Positions 32,305 to 44,379 of a DNA stretch of 64,000 nucleotides are shown here, piece after piece. The notes under the pieces were generated by a model. The model ran no database searches, was not told the DNA's origin, and worked only from the letters and a program-made list of their open reading frames with translations. This DNA is from Isoetes taiwanensis. Its lineage: Eukaryota > Streptophyta > Lycopodiopsida > Isoetales > Isoetaceae. How positions within the stretch are numbered: position 1 is the first letter of the stretch; each line of letters starts with the position of its first letter. The stretch spans positions 1,920,001 through 1,984,000 of the forward strand of contig JAJEKV010000026.1 of the NCBI GenBank assembly GCA_021234155.1, written 5' to 3'. The position numbers and the translations under genes are program-made.

Positions 32305-32960
32305 TAGAATATGCTAAAAACTGCTAAAAACCTGCTGTAAGCTGTAAATGCTAGGTCATTCCTGTTGCCAGGCGGCTGCTGTGCATACCGGCTAACCGGA
32401 AGTTTGGATCGAAGCATCAGAGCATGCAACATTTTTCTGAGATGTAGATTCAGTGTCTGGCCGGTGCCCACAGATTCGAACTCAAGAGTACAAAATAGGA
32501 TATTTTCTGTTTCCATTTTTTATATCAACAATTCGGATTGGCTTCTTATTTCGGATGACGTTGTGTTGTTCTCAAATCATGCCTTGAGTTGTGGTTTATC
32601 CTATGCGGCAGATCATTTCTTCAGCAGGCGGATCCGGCAACGGTAACACATCCTACCAGTTGGAGCCATTTGCATGCTCTCCTTCTTTATTTTTTGCAAA
32701 AAAAATCAATCCGATTCAAGCCCTAAAATGCTCCCATTTCTCAGCAGCTCCATCAATTTGGCAATGGACTTCCGGCTCCGGCATGGCAAATCCAGGTTTT
32801 TCTTCTCATTCTTTCTATGTATTTTTTGCAGCAGAAAACAGCTGCCCTATCTCCAGTTCAGCAGATTCTACAAGGCTTTGGATTATTACTGTTTTACCTT
32901 GGTTGTTGGTCCTTAAAAATTCAACCCTGTTCTCTGTTATCAAGAAGGTTTCAGATTATT

Positions 32961-33255
32961 GACTCCTTTATATGAGCTTGGCATATATCAATATGCATCA
33001 CAGTATCAGGACATGCCTAGACAAGTCTATACAAGGATGTGTGGGGTTGGCTTTGTAGCTGATCTTTCAGCTCAACCAAGCCATAGAACGGTGAGCTTAT
33101 TTCCAGTTTGTATTGTTTTTACAATAACACTGACCTTATGATCTCTTTTGTTGTTTGCAGGTTGATGATGCTCATGAGATGCTTGTGCAAATGGCACATC
33201 GTGGAGCAAGACCAATAAGGGTGATGGTGTTGTTTACATAAGCATCATGACCTCT
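32961..33255 (+). pseudogene. Glutamate synthase (GOGAT) N-terminal fragment with intron, broken
   Basis: The first exon piece reads YELGIYQYASQY and then MCGVGFVADLSAQPSHRT, matching the start of the GOGAT amidotransferase domain, where the Cys of CGVGF is the N-terminal catalytic residue. A 70-bp intron (33091-33160) has GTGAGC at its start and TTGTTTGCAG at its end. The next exon reads VDDAHEMLVQMAHRGA. The frame is then lost: after a small deletion the following family motif appears in another frame (TNKGDGVV). The rest of the roughly 2000-residue enzyme is absent. GOGAT makes glutamate from glutamine and 2-oxoglutarate, usually in plastids. This is a gene fragment, not a working gene. 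Confidence 0.75.
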
Positions 33256-35848
33256 TTGATGCATTGTTTATGAGTTGTTATAAGCTAGAAATTTTGCATT
33301 TAGATCTAATGACATGTTCATTCTGATCTGTGATGGTTACAGAATGCCAAGCCAGCACATTTGAGTGATCATTTCAATGATTTGGATTATGAGGATATGA
33401 CTTTATGCTGTTGAAAGTTTTGGACCAATATGGCGACCACTGACAAATCCGTATAATACAATTTTACATCCCGGTAATTTAACACTTGCTTTGCCATTCC
33501 AGATTTACCCAAGGCATGTGTCAAAAACATATTTGTGGACCAATCAAAATGTTTCTGGCTTACATTGCTAATTTTCTCTCTTTTTTCTACATTCTAATTC
33601 GAATTTTTGTGGATATTCTTAGGATTGGCTTGAATGCATAGCTTGAATGGAGATAAATTATGGAGATGTGAATTTTTTTGTTTGCCCCATCATTTTGTTT
33701 GTAGACAGAATGATAGGTTAAGAATGATAGGTTAGGTTGATTCGCAGCTCCATCCCGGCATAGTTAAGGTCCTTCAAGTTATGTTCTCTTTCTTCAAACA
33801 TTTAATGCAAGTCTGTGCTACTGCTGCCATTACGCAAAAGGAGATGTATGAAGGAACAACCATTTAGTTGTATCAGGATAAAGACGAAGAGACCTTGAGA
33901 AATGCAGTTTAGAGCATTTGTGCAAATTAAATGCTAACAAATAATATTATCCAGCACATTAAAGACCAATTCAGAATTATAGATTTTTATTTGGCACCAA
34001 GGATTTCACATCTAACATAAGGAAATTATTCAGAGAGATCACCAGTGATAGATTGTAAATTTGCAACTCCATTTACTGCAACCTTTTGGCTGATATTGAG
34101 AGTTGTGTAGTGGATAATGTCATTCTCAGCCTTTTCCTAGGGTTGTCTTTATCAGCCTTTTTTTTTCCCTCTCTCTGATGAACCATTCTATTTGCAGAGA
34201 TTGGAGTTGCTTTGCCTGCTTTTTAAAACTAGGCATTTCAGACTTTTTGCTTTCCTATGGCATGGACTCTTTAAATCTGAAAGTAGAATGTTTGCCTATG
34301 CTTTGCAGACATTGGTGTGGAGCGAATTTCTGTTTCCAACTATACCAATTTAAAATTGTATTGCGCACTGATGTTCCACAAAACATTTGAATTTATTTCT
34401 TCGCAATGATCTGTGATGTATAAGACTTATTTGGGTACAATTTCCTCGGGGACAAGGCCTTGATTCAGCTCATTTGATACAATTTTTGTTTGATCTGATG
34501 GGGCACTGAGAGAGCCAGACTCGGATGGCGAGTTTTTTTGTTCGTGGTTGTAACACTAATGTTAGGCAACATTTAATACAATATCCCACAATCTAGAACC
34601 TTTACATTGCAATTCCTTTACATGCAGATGACATTCAACTAGGCTTTGTCACAAATATCTCCATGTGTACAGCAGATACATTAAATGAATGCTTTGGGAC
34701 CATGGAATCTGTACTATGGAAGCATCAATTTAGGTTTCAACGAACATAATTGCTTATAAAATCAAATGGATCCAATCAAGGAACATCTCTATGTATGTAC
34801 AGAACAGATTGGTGAAAAATGCTGGTTGTTCTTTGCACCATCCAACTTCATGAAGTTTGAGAAGGGCAAATATGGTAGGATAGCTATACTACCAATTTAC
34901 CTTTATGTTATCCATATGGTGTGTTATGCTGCTGCCTTTAAATAAAAGCTCCACGGTCGTACCCAAAAATTGACTCTATATGGAGCCGAAGCCTTCGCAT
35001 CTTTGATGCCTTGAGGTAGGAAGGGGGCTCTTATGTCAATTTCTAAGGAGGGCATGTCGGGATTTGTATGCTATTTTTTGCTCAACGATTTTACTCCGTG
35101 TTAAGCTGCCTGCATGAGCCTAACTTTGCAAGAGCTGCACATGACATTTCGACATCATAGAAAAATAAGTATAATTTTTATTACAATATCATGGGCTCAA
35201 TTAGCAATTGTGAAATATTAGCAACACCCAGCACAGAGAGTACCACGGGCTTCCATAGATACACAAAAGCAACCAGACATACCTTATCCATAACAACAAT
35301 GATGACAACAGCTAGGAAAAGATTTTGGTTATTGAGAGATGAACGATGCACCACTAGGGCACCAATTCCTAGGATGCCAAATATTTCTGGACAATAGTAT
35401 GATTGACACAGATGAACAATCTACTACCAAGTACTTGAAGCATTTGATTATTGCTTCAAGTACTTCAAAGGCAAATTTTAGATATAGTTAATGCCATTTC
35501 CACTGCCAGGAAAACAAGAACTACATCGCATGCCACAAAAGTTTAAACTTCATCTTATGCCAAAAGTTTCAACCGGCTTGGTCGCTTTTTAATCTGCTAC
35601 CTTTTTTTAGCTCCATCCATCCATCCATCCATCCTGGACACTGAGAGTTGATTGGCTTTGAGGTATAGCTTTCCTTGTGGTCTTACAGATCCTATGCCAG
35701 CTATATTATATTTGCCCTCATCCATGTGGGTTTGTGGCATATTCCAAGTATATGTCAAGATATGCTCGAAAAACATGACTTTGAAGTGTGATTTAAGCCA
35801 TTTCACTTCTCGGTCACGGAGGGCAACCCTCCGTCTTGCAAAGACCTT
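33256..35848. other. Noncoding, AT-rich; no supported gene
   Basis: Short open frames only. Near 33345 a splice-acceptor-like GGTTACAG is followed by an open stretch (AKPAHLSDHFNDLDYEDM) that I cannot assign. Confidence 0.45.
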
Positions 35849-35910
35849 GTTTTTTTTTTTTTTATTATTATTTTTTTTTTTTGGGGAGGGGGGGTTGGGG
35901 GGGAAGGGGA
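35849..35910. repeat. T-rich tract joined to a G-rich tract
   Basis: A T run broken by TTATTATTA (35849-35882) passes directly into a G-rich run (35883-35910, GGGGAGGGGGGG and GGGGGGGAAGGGG). Similar T-to-G junctions are at 58493-58521 and 58726-58774. Confidence 0.85.
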
Positions 35911-36160
35911 TTACCAAAATGCCCCTATATATTGCAAAAATGACCAAAATACCCCTAAGAATGGGGTGTTTGGCTAAAATGGTAATAACTTCTTTGTGAC
36001 ATCTACCCAACTTATTACAATTTACCAGCAGTGCAAACACCGCTAACAAAACATGAAAAGTGTTTAACCTAGTATAACTATGTCAATTGACCAACTCTTT
36101 GCAAGAATAAATTCAAGAGGCATAAGAGTTTTTGTTTGTTTCCTATTATAGAAGTAGCTA

Positions 36161-36616
36161 AATAGAATAGAATAGAATAGAATAGAATATGATTTTATCG
36201 TCCACAGAGACCAACTGGCCTATGGGACCCAAGTACAAAGAGAGAGCTGCTGGCGTATTACTACCAGGGTTAAAAAACCCCCGCCCCGAAGGGTTTTCGG
36301 GGGAAAAACCTTAGTAGCAATAAGGATGCTGACATACTGCACAGTTATATACATAATCACAAGTACAGTTGAGGTTAATGTCGGACAGGGGGGCATAACT
36401 GAGTCCGCGTATCCATTACCTCCCAGAGGTACGATCCCAACAAGCCTACAGAGGCCGTGCTCAGTAGCTCATGCAGGGCCTGATGGGGCACAACTAACCG
36501 AGCATACCGAGCCCGGATATGCTCGTACGCCGGACAGGCCTGGAGGGCGTGACTTTCATCCTTAATGGCGCCCTGTTGACAGCACTGACAGACTCTGTCC
36601 TCACGCGGCTCCCGAA
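36161..36616 (-). mobile_element. 5'-truncated LINE, 3' end only
   Basis: The segment is highly similar to 59840-60290, the 3' end of the longer minus-strand LINE. On the minus strand it ends with CGATAAAATCATATTC and a (TATTC)n tail, not a poly(A) tail. Similarity stops near 36616 after ACCCGAAT-like sequence. A GC-rich hairpin lies at 36251-36322. About 456 bp remain and no coding domain is complete. Confidence 0.85.
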
Positions 36617-37041
36617 TAGAACACCATCCTTAGCCTGCTCATGGAGAAAAGCATAAAGAGAAAATGTTCTTTGAATTAATCGACACACATCCTTCATTAC
36701 TTGGCATGTAAACCTCATCAGCCATGTGCATCCATTCATGTCGCATGCATGTATTTGTTAATTACAAGTGTTCAATCTAGTATGATATGCTTGGTGTTTT
36801 CTAATCCCTCTGACCTCATGAACCAAACAAAGGAGGTCCCACACTTTTCCAATGCTATAAGAGAAGCGAATTTAGTGGGTAGAGCAACATTGATTGGGTC
36901 AAGTGAAACTATATTTAAAATTTCCTTATAAAAGTGGCTATATTTTTGGGAGCACCATTATTAGCCAACTGCTTTTTATGGAGAAAACAAAAGGCTAGAT
37001 GAAAACATTGAATTAATTGACACAGAACAACTATAATACAC

Positions 37042-37079
37042 TTTGATTGTCACATAAAATTTTGATTGTCACATAAAAT
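37042..37079. repeat. Two perfect 19-bp direct repeats
   Basis: TTTGATTGTCACATAAAAT occurs twice head to tail with no spacer. Confidence 0.9.
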
Positions 37080-37387
37080 TGCTCATTACCACTGATGTAG
37101 GTACGAATCATGTCGCATGCATGTATATGTAAGTCACATAATGTTCAAGAACATAAGTTCATGGCATGTTTCCAACGCATAAATCGGGTACTTGCAACTG
37201 CATAAAGTATATTTGCTATTGCCATGGTTTATGTGCAAAAGCTTTTCACCTATGCGCTTCTGGGGCATGATTGTCCTGAAGGCCATTAAACTATTTTCAT
37301 TATCCAGATGATGAGGGTATGGGACGAGGAAGGCACACATCCTTAGCATATAAGATGCAATGAGATCGAGGAGAACTACTGGATCGT

Positions 37388-37488
37388 AGGGAATGATTGG
37401 GATCGAAGAATGATAGCAGAGAAACAAGTAGGGCAAAGAATGATTGGGATCGAGGAATGATAGCAGGGCAACAAGTGGGGTCACTGGG
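37388..37488. repeat. Tandem duplication of about 50 bp
   Basis: The words GAATGATTGGGATCGA, GAATGATAGCAG and AACAAGT occur twice in the same order about 50 bp apart. Confidence 0.75.
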
Positions 37489-37667
37489 GTGCAAAAGGGA
37501 GGAGGCTTGCAAAGGAGCCAAAGTGAGCATGTCAAAATCTAGAATGATTGGGTTGGGGTTAAGGTTTAAAAAATTATGTTGGAAGCTTCCTGTCTAATGG
37601 TTACATCACTAGGATGAGGTCATTTTTTGTCGGCCATCAAGGAGGCAACCGTTATCTCTTGTAAAAG

Positions 37668-37748
37668 CTCATTTTTGCTCCTTTACTGACACGCCTCATT
37701 TTTGCTCCTTTACTGGCACGCCTCATTTTTGCTCCTTTACTGACACGC
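37668..37748. repeat. 27-bp tandem repeat, three units
   Basis: The units start CTCATTTTTGCTCCTTTACT and end GACACGC at 37668, 37695 and 37722. The second has one base change (A to G). Confidence 0.95.
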
Positions 37749-40700
37749 GTCTATTTCCACTAGCTGCTCAATTGAGTGCTAGCACCTGAAACTAAAATGT
37801 GGCCCAGTACCCTACCTAAGCAAGTTTCAGAATAAATTCAGACTCACTTACCAAATTCTTGCCAATAAATTTGGCTGTGGTATGCTCATTCCCTACTGGA
37901 AAAGAATGTTTCATAATTAAAGAGCTTAGATTCCTGAATAATGCCATTGACATAATACCTGCAGCATTTCAAATAACTCAGATCGGTTAAAAAATTATGC
38001 CCCATAGCAATCATGCCATGTTTCAACGCTTGAGTAGATAAGGAGACAAGATCTCTGAACTTTGCTCTATTCCTTATTTATATCCCATGTGCACAGCCTG
38101 CAATTCAGGTGGCTACTATGCACAACATCAATATAAGCTGGTGCATAGTTTGCTTCAGAACTGACTGAATGGTTTCTGCTATTTCAAATAAATTCTCAAC
38201 ATCAATGCTTACCTCTGATACCTGCAACAAACAATTTTTTGCATCTCTTTTCTTTGAGCTCTTCTTCATTTTCTTCTCCTTCAATGCAGACTCCAAACCC
38301 ATACCTTGTTCATTTACCTCGTCCAATTGCATTGGTACAGCACATTGTACTGGAAGTTCTAGTTCCTTGTCATGGGCTTTCCTTCAAAGGAAAGATTCAA
38401 CATTACTTTTATTACATGCAAATAATACTCCAAATTATAATATGTACATTTGTTTGATTGTCAACATCTTGTTTGGATATACAGTTTAAAAGAAAAAAAA
38501 AAGAAGATTTTCATTACGTGGTTATATATGAAGCATGATGAATTATTGAGAACCATTTTGTAATGTGGAATGCCAGGCATCTACCTGACCAAAAAGCAGA
38601 AAAGGAGCAAAAAGAAGGGAAACTTAAACAAAGCTCCAAGCAAGCTGATCAAAGTGAGGCAGAAGATTTGCTTAAAATTGTTTTGAAGCAAAGAGTTGAA
38701 GCTAAGAAGCAGCTGATATGCAGGACAAGCTTCGGCAACATTGATTAGAACACTGAAGGCAGAAAAACGTTAAGTAAGTTTAAGAAAAAGGGAAAGCACA
38801 ACTAATGTTTTAGAAAAGCTTACAGGAAGGTTGTGTAGGTACAAGGTTAGCAACCTTTCAAAGAAAGTGGCCCAACACTGTGCCTTAATGGTAAGTAAAT
38901 CAGCTTGTTCAAGCTGGAGACTCTAAAAAACAGTTGTAGAACATTCTTGGCATGCCGTTACTGGTTTCCCTGTCAGATCAATTAATAAAATCTGATATGC
39001 CAATAGTTACAGAAGTTTCAAGCATTTGAAATGCTGCTAGAAGGCATAGGCCACATAGCAACCATTCCAGGGTGGTTTGACTTCATACAAGCTCCCAACA
39101 ATTTGACATACAATATATTTAGATCACAGGAGATAGGAAAGAAACATAAACAACAAAGTCCAAAAGCATATCAATGACTTGCATGCATAGATGCTCTAAA
39201 AAATAAAAAGGCAATTTCTTTTTCAAGCATAGGAAAGGAAACAGTTTTCACAGCTGTTTCATTTAAACATTTGACTTTGCAAACTCAGTGTAAAACCTAG
39301 TAACTGGAACTGAAAGAGCAGAAAGAGCCAAAATTTGAGAGAGCTCTTTTTAAACTGCATTGAACGATAATTAACTCATGTAACTAGAGTATCTGCATAT
39401 GCCCCATCTTTTCCATGTGTAATCTCTGAATAAGAAACCAAATGATCCACCTATGTTCCATGGAGCCGGCCAGTTTTATTTTGCAAATGTAGAATGCAAA
39501 GAACATTTAATATTGCGAATCCAGTATATCAAACTAGTACATTATCTCCATACTGCAAGACCTAATAACGGAACTAAAGCTCAAGATGGGAAGCAGAAGA
39601 AGGAACCAAAATTTGACAACTCAAAGCAACAGATCTTTCTAAATTAAAGCAAATGGATCAGCTAATCAAAGCTCAGTACTTCCTTACTATTAGCAACTCA
39701 TTTACTCATTGTGCCAAAGCAAATGACTCAGCTATGTCTAATGGAGCCCATGTGATCGAAGCTCATTACTTCTTTAATATCAGCAAACCATTTTCAGATG
39801 GCATGAGCTCAATGCAACTTATCGCAAATATTTTAAACAGCGGTGATAAAAGAGGAGGCTCATAGAGAAATCATACTTTCTGCACAGGTTTAGCCCCAAC
39901 AACAAACGCAGTAGGGAGAGTAAGTAGCTGGAAGATCTCTGGAACAAATGTGTGGTGTTATTACAGCCATACTACATCTTAACGTCAGTAAATCAAGAAG
40001 ATAAGCTTAGAAAAAGCTGCTGGCAAGAAAGAATATCGATACGGATGAAAATAAGGCTCTTGCTAGACGTGAGGACCTAAAATTATAGAAATGGAAGTGC
40101 TGCAAAGCAAGAAGAACTTAAGGCAAGTAGAACCTTTAAGTAAACATGCACAATAATGAGAAAGGCGCGAACACTAAACAGTGTATGTTCCAGCTTACCT
40201 TGAAACAATAATGGCAGGAAATAAAAGCTCATTTCTGAAGCCAAGGAACATAATCCAAGAGAAGATGTAACCTTAACCTTGTTGAAACTCCCCTGCTTCT
40301 GTGAAGATGTCCCCAGGGGATTCCCCTCTTCCAAGCTTATGGCAAGATGTTTGTTGAAGGGAACTGTATTTACAAATGCAATAAAATGGGGTGCCAGAAT
40401 ATGTAAATATTGCTATTGAAATTTGGAAGGGATTGTCTCAGAAAAAAAGTTCGTTTCACAAATTGAAGATTCCAAAAGTTTATTCGTAAACGATGAATCT
40501 GCAATTTTTTCCATCAAAATCTAGAAGGGATTGTTTGAGAAGATGGTTCGTTTCAGAGTATAGAACTCGCACTTCAACAGAAACCCAAAAAACTCTATAC
40601 AACTAATCAGTTTGGGGCTTTTTGTAGTGGAAATGCATGCCTGAATTTGTTGGGTTGTCAAAAAAATAAGCATTTTATTTCGAGGAAAGTCTAAGATTGG

Positions 40701-41620
40701 AGTAAGAAAAGGAATCATGCAATAGAACATAAGCGAGAAATAGGGTCAAACAGAGGGTAGAGGACGATTGTCGTGAAAGGATGAAGAATACTAGCCACTT
40801 GGAAGATTGGGGGTTAGATTAGAACATAGAATATTTGGAAGATTATCACATTAATCTCCTGTAGATTATCATGATAATCTTTACTTGCTCGGGATAATCT
40901 TTACTCTTCCAAGACTTTTAGCAACATCCATGATGGAACAGGGGATGGGAAACGGAGAAAGTTAAGATCAAATGGTATATGAGAGGATATCAAGGATTGA
41001 TAAAATGATACATTACCAATAGCATAATCTCTTCTAGACCAAAAAGGAGTTAATTCCACAATGAAGAAATAGCATAAATTTCTTCTAGAGTAATTCTTCT
41101 ATCCTGTCTTGAAAATGTCAATAGTGGAGCCTCATGCTTCAGGGGATAGAATCAAGAAAACCTTTAACAATTTAATTTCATTTGAGCAAAGTTAAAACGA
41201 CGAATTTTCTAAATAAACTCAAAAGTGAGGTAGTTGTATTCAAATCCTTCACTTCATTTTCTCAAATGAAGGGTTGGGAGACACCAACTGAAGAAGAAAA
41301 TGACGTGCCACATGACTATATTGAAGGTGAATGTCATGTTTTTGCTTTTATAGGCTATATTTGTGATTAAGACCTAAAATAGCCCTAGGACCGCCACTCC
41401 CATTTCATTCTTCGAGTTCGGACATTTTGTGCTTCTTTTCCCTTAATTAAGTTGGGGTTCTTATACTCTTTTGATAAGGTAATTGGAGCTTTTTATTTCT
41501 TGCTTCCACTGATTTTGTCCATATTGGGCTCTTTAGATGATGTATATTTGTTGCATCCAAATTTCAAAATACTCTTTCCAGTTCTTTTGCTGATGCACAA
41601 AGAAAATAACAAGACTTCCT
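37749..41620. other. Mostly noncoding; weak traces of a spliced minus-strand gene
   Basis: A few minus-strand stretches look exon-like: 40334-40195 (EEGNPLGTSSQKQGSFNKVK, ending at AAG/GTAAGC), about 39940-39880 (FVPEIFQLLTLPTAFVV) and 38332-38200 (charged, LKEKKMKKSSKKRDAKN, ending before a GTAAGC). I cannot join them into a recognised protein, so I do not call a gene. Confidence 0.2.
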
Positions 41621-41735
41621 AGCTTGGATTTGTTAACGAATGGGTTATTGTATACTTCAAAAATCCATTCCATTTCCTATCTTGGTTTGTTAACGAATGG
41701 GTTATTGTAGACTTCAAAGAATCCATTCCATCTTG
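41621..41735. repeat. Tandem duplication of about 60 bp
   Basis: The words TTTGTTAACGAATGGGTTAT and AATCCATTCCAT occur twice in the same order, at about 41629 and 41686. Confidence 0.85.
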
Positions 41736-42732
41736 GTAATGAAGGGCTATATTCTTTCAATAAATTGCTTCTTATCTACTTAGATGTAATCCATGATGGT
41801 TTGACAGATCCGTTGCAAAATTTCTTGGCAAAATTTTTGGTATCAATATTCTACTCTGCAGTACAAAAAAAGGAACTACTATGTATGATGTGCCCTAGGT
41901 CCTGCCTTTAGGGTTGGAATGCTCTTTTGATTCGTTTGCAAAGATACTAGAAATGCAGTATAGACAAGAAGAGTGCATATTTGCAGTGCATAAATAACAT
42001 CAGCGAATATGTTTAGGGGTTTTTTATTAGCATTTGTATATGTATATGTACGAAAAATAGAAATGCAAGTCTTGGCTTAGTTGCTGGAAAAATGCACTTG
42101 TTGGGGGATATGTACAAAAATACATAAAATAATTGACTAGTGCAGAGAATATGTACAAAAGTTTACTAGTTTCTCATCTTGAATATGTAGAGATATTTGA
42201 TGGAGTAGAAATTTTTTATACACTTGGGCCAAGTATTGTGAAACATTACCTTCAATCCATTTCATAAAAACATCAAGACACACTAAGCATAGTACCTTGT
42301 CCTTCTAATGCGATGGGTCAAGTTGCACTAGAATATAACTAGTAAGTTACCATGCACTCCCTATATGCATCTGCAGTTTTTTCATCTCATTCCATGATAA
42401 TGGCATCAATTTTTACTACAAGGATAGCACAAGATCCATCACATATCCAGTTATTTATATATGATCCTATGGCGAAGCTACAGTTGTAGTGGTGAATTTC
42501 ATTAGTTCATCTTGCATTATACTAGAGAAAACAAAATGATCGACCATTTAAGACAAATAAAATGTTGTAATTGTAAAAAGAGAAAAGTCCTTAGAGTTAT
42601 GTTATTAATATCTTGGAACACATCCATAGCGCATTTAAGTTATGAAAAGATAAGAATTATGCTTGAAGTTCTCATTTTGTGTAGATATGAAAATTAAGCT
42701 TTTTCTTACAAATGAATGCAAAAGGTGACACT
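41736..42732. other. AT-rich, no gene seen
   Basis: Only short open frames without recognisable features. The last five bases before the solo LTR are ACACT. Confidence 0.5.
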
Positions 42733-44374
42733 TGTGACATTCCCCGGAAATATACGCTATAAATACGTATATTTCTGGGCCACGTCACCTTACAAGTCTA
42801 CTTTAGTAGCCTTGTACACCATAGTTGGTGGAAAAGGGAGCATGACTAAGTTATTCATATAACTTAGCCAACCTTAAGCATGGGGGCCATTTCCACATGG
42901 CCTCACCCTATTGGGCACCTGCCAAATGGGAGCACCCCATTGGAGCCATGTGGCATAACATGCAACCCTAACCTATAAATGGCCAAACCCTAATTCTAGG
43001 CCATTTTTCTGGCTCCAACAGTCTGGGAACGTTGTTCGCGCTCGAAACTCCATTTCGAGAACTGTCTGCTGTGGCACAACATGGCACAACGGCCTCCAGA
43101 GTGTGAGCGCATCAGTAGGAGTGGGAGCTACTTCAAACACCTTGAAGGCCATGGAGATGCTGGGAGGAGGTGGGAGTTCCTCAGGAGCAGGTATTTGGGA
43201 TTAGAGTCTTTGTAGATCATCTGGAAGTTAGGATTTCAGATGAGTTAACATTTCGTATCTCTAGTAGAGCCATTCTAGAACCCTCAGTCTAGATCTTGAA
43301 CCCTAATTAATGAACTCTAACTGTAAGTTAGATGCATATGATTAGGTTAGATGTTATTCTCATTATTATTATCATGTTATGTGGATATGTGATGTTGGTT
43401 GATCATGTTTGCTCCTCTTGTATGGGGAAGGGGGCAGAGACCTAGTAGCCACTATTAGATGATGCTTCTAGTTTAGACCCCTTAGTTCATATTATTATGT
43501 GGCCTGTGTATAGGAACCCACCTGGCTATGGGGGCTATGGAATGACTTAGCACTACACAACGAGGATAGTGGCGAAAAGGATGGGGGTTCCCACTGAGCC
43601 TGGCTACTGGGGACCCATAGTGGGCTAGGTCTATGGTCGGTCACTTCGTATGGGCTGGGCATGGGTCCGACACTTCCCGAATCTATGGTGTCGCCCTGAT
43701 CCTCAGGAGTTGCAGGTGTTGGCCTAGCTCTTGTTTTGAGGAGTTAAGTCGGGGACAATCGTGTGTCGCCACGATTCTCTAGCCGCCCACGGAACCACTA
43801 GACCTCAGGAAAAGGAGATGGAACTCTTCCTACCTCATCAGACCAAGCAGATGCAACCCGGATAGTCTCGATGGGTGATACCCTGAGACTACGTATCCGG
43901 AAGGTTATAGTCATGTCATAGCCCGATCTACCAGTCTGCAAAGTATGCACAGGAGGGGCGGATGCAGTGGTCAACCCTAGCCACTGTCTATAGCCAGCCC
44001 CGCCACTATTATATCTCGATCTGCTCTAGTTTGTAGCCCAGCCATCAGTCTACTTCCTTATTAGTCGGAGTCTGGGTAGGAGCTCTCATGTTTTATGGTA
44101 TATTGATATATTTGTTAGATCTATGGATGTGTGAATGTGCTACCCTTCGAGGTAGTTAGATGTATTGCTATTGTTAGTGCTGACGTTATGTTGTGCTTCC
44201 GCTATATAGAAGCCCATAGGGGAAGGGCATCAAGGCACCTCCGTGTCCCCTTCCTGCATTAGGAGTATCTTGAGTGCGGGATAGATGGAGGGCGCATGCG
44301 GCCAGAGGGATGGATGGAGGGATTTTCTACGAGATGTACGACCGGGCGTCGTATAGCTAGTAGGGAGCGTCACA
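42733..44374 (+). mobile_element. Solo LTR (1642 bp) related to the chromovirus LTR
   Basis: It starts TGTGACATTCC and ends GGGAGCGTCACA, the same ends as the LTR at 7425-9023. It is flanked on both sides by the perfect 5-bp duplication ACACT (42728-42732 and 44375-44379). Shared inner blocks, for example GCACAGGAGGGGCGGATG near 43948, show the two LTRs belong to one family but different subfamilies. A TATA-like CCTATAAATGG lies near 42973. No internal element DNA remains, so this is a solo LTR formed by recombination between two LTRs. A 10-bp inverted repeat sits near its 5' end (42747-42775). Confidence 0.92.
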
Positions 44375-44379
44375 ACACT

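Noticed and set aside
32365-32962. Two overlapping plus-strand frames of about 93 and 123 codons
   Set aside because: No family features and no splice context; the B-box-like GATTCGAACTC near 32472 was too weak to call another SINE.
37134-37535. A 133-codon minus-strand gene
   Set aside because: It overlaps a tandem duplication and has no domain; probably a chance frame.
38105-40334. A spliced minus-strand host gene
   Set aside because: Individual exon-like pieces exist, but I could not join them into one frame or recognise a protein.
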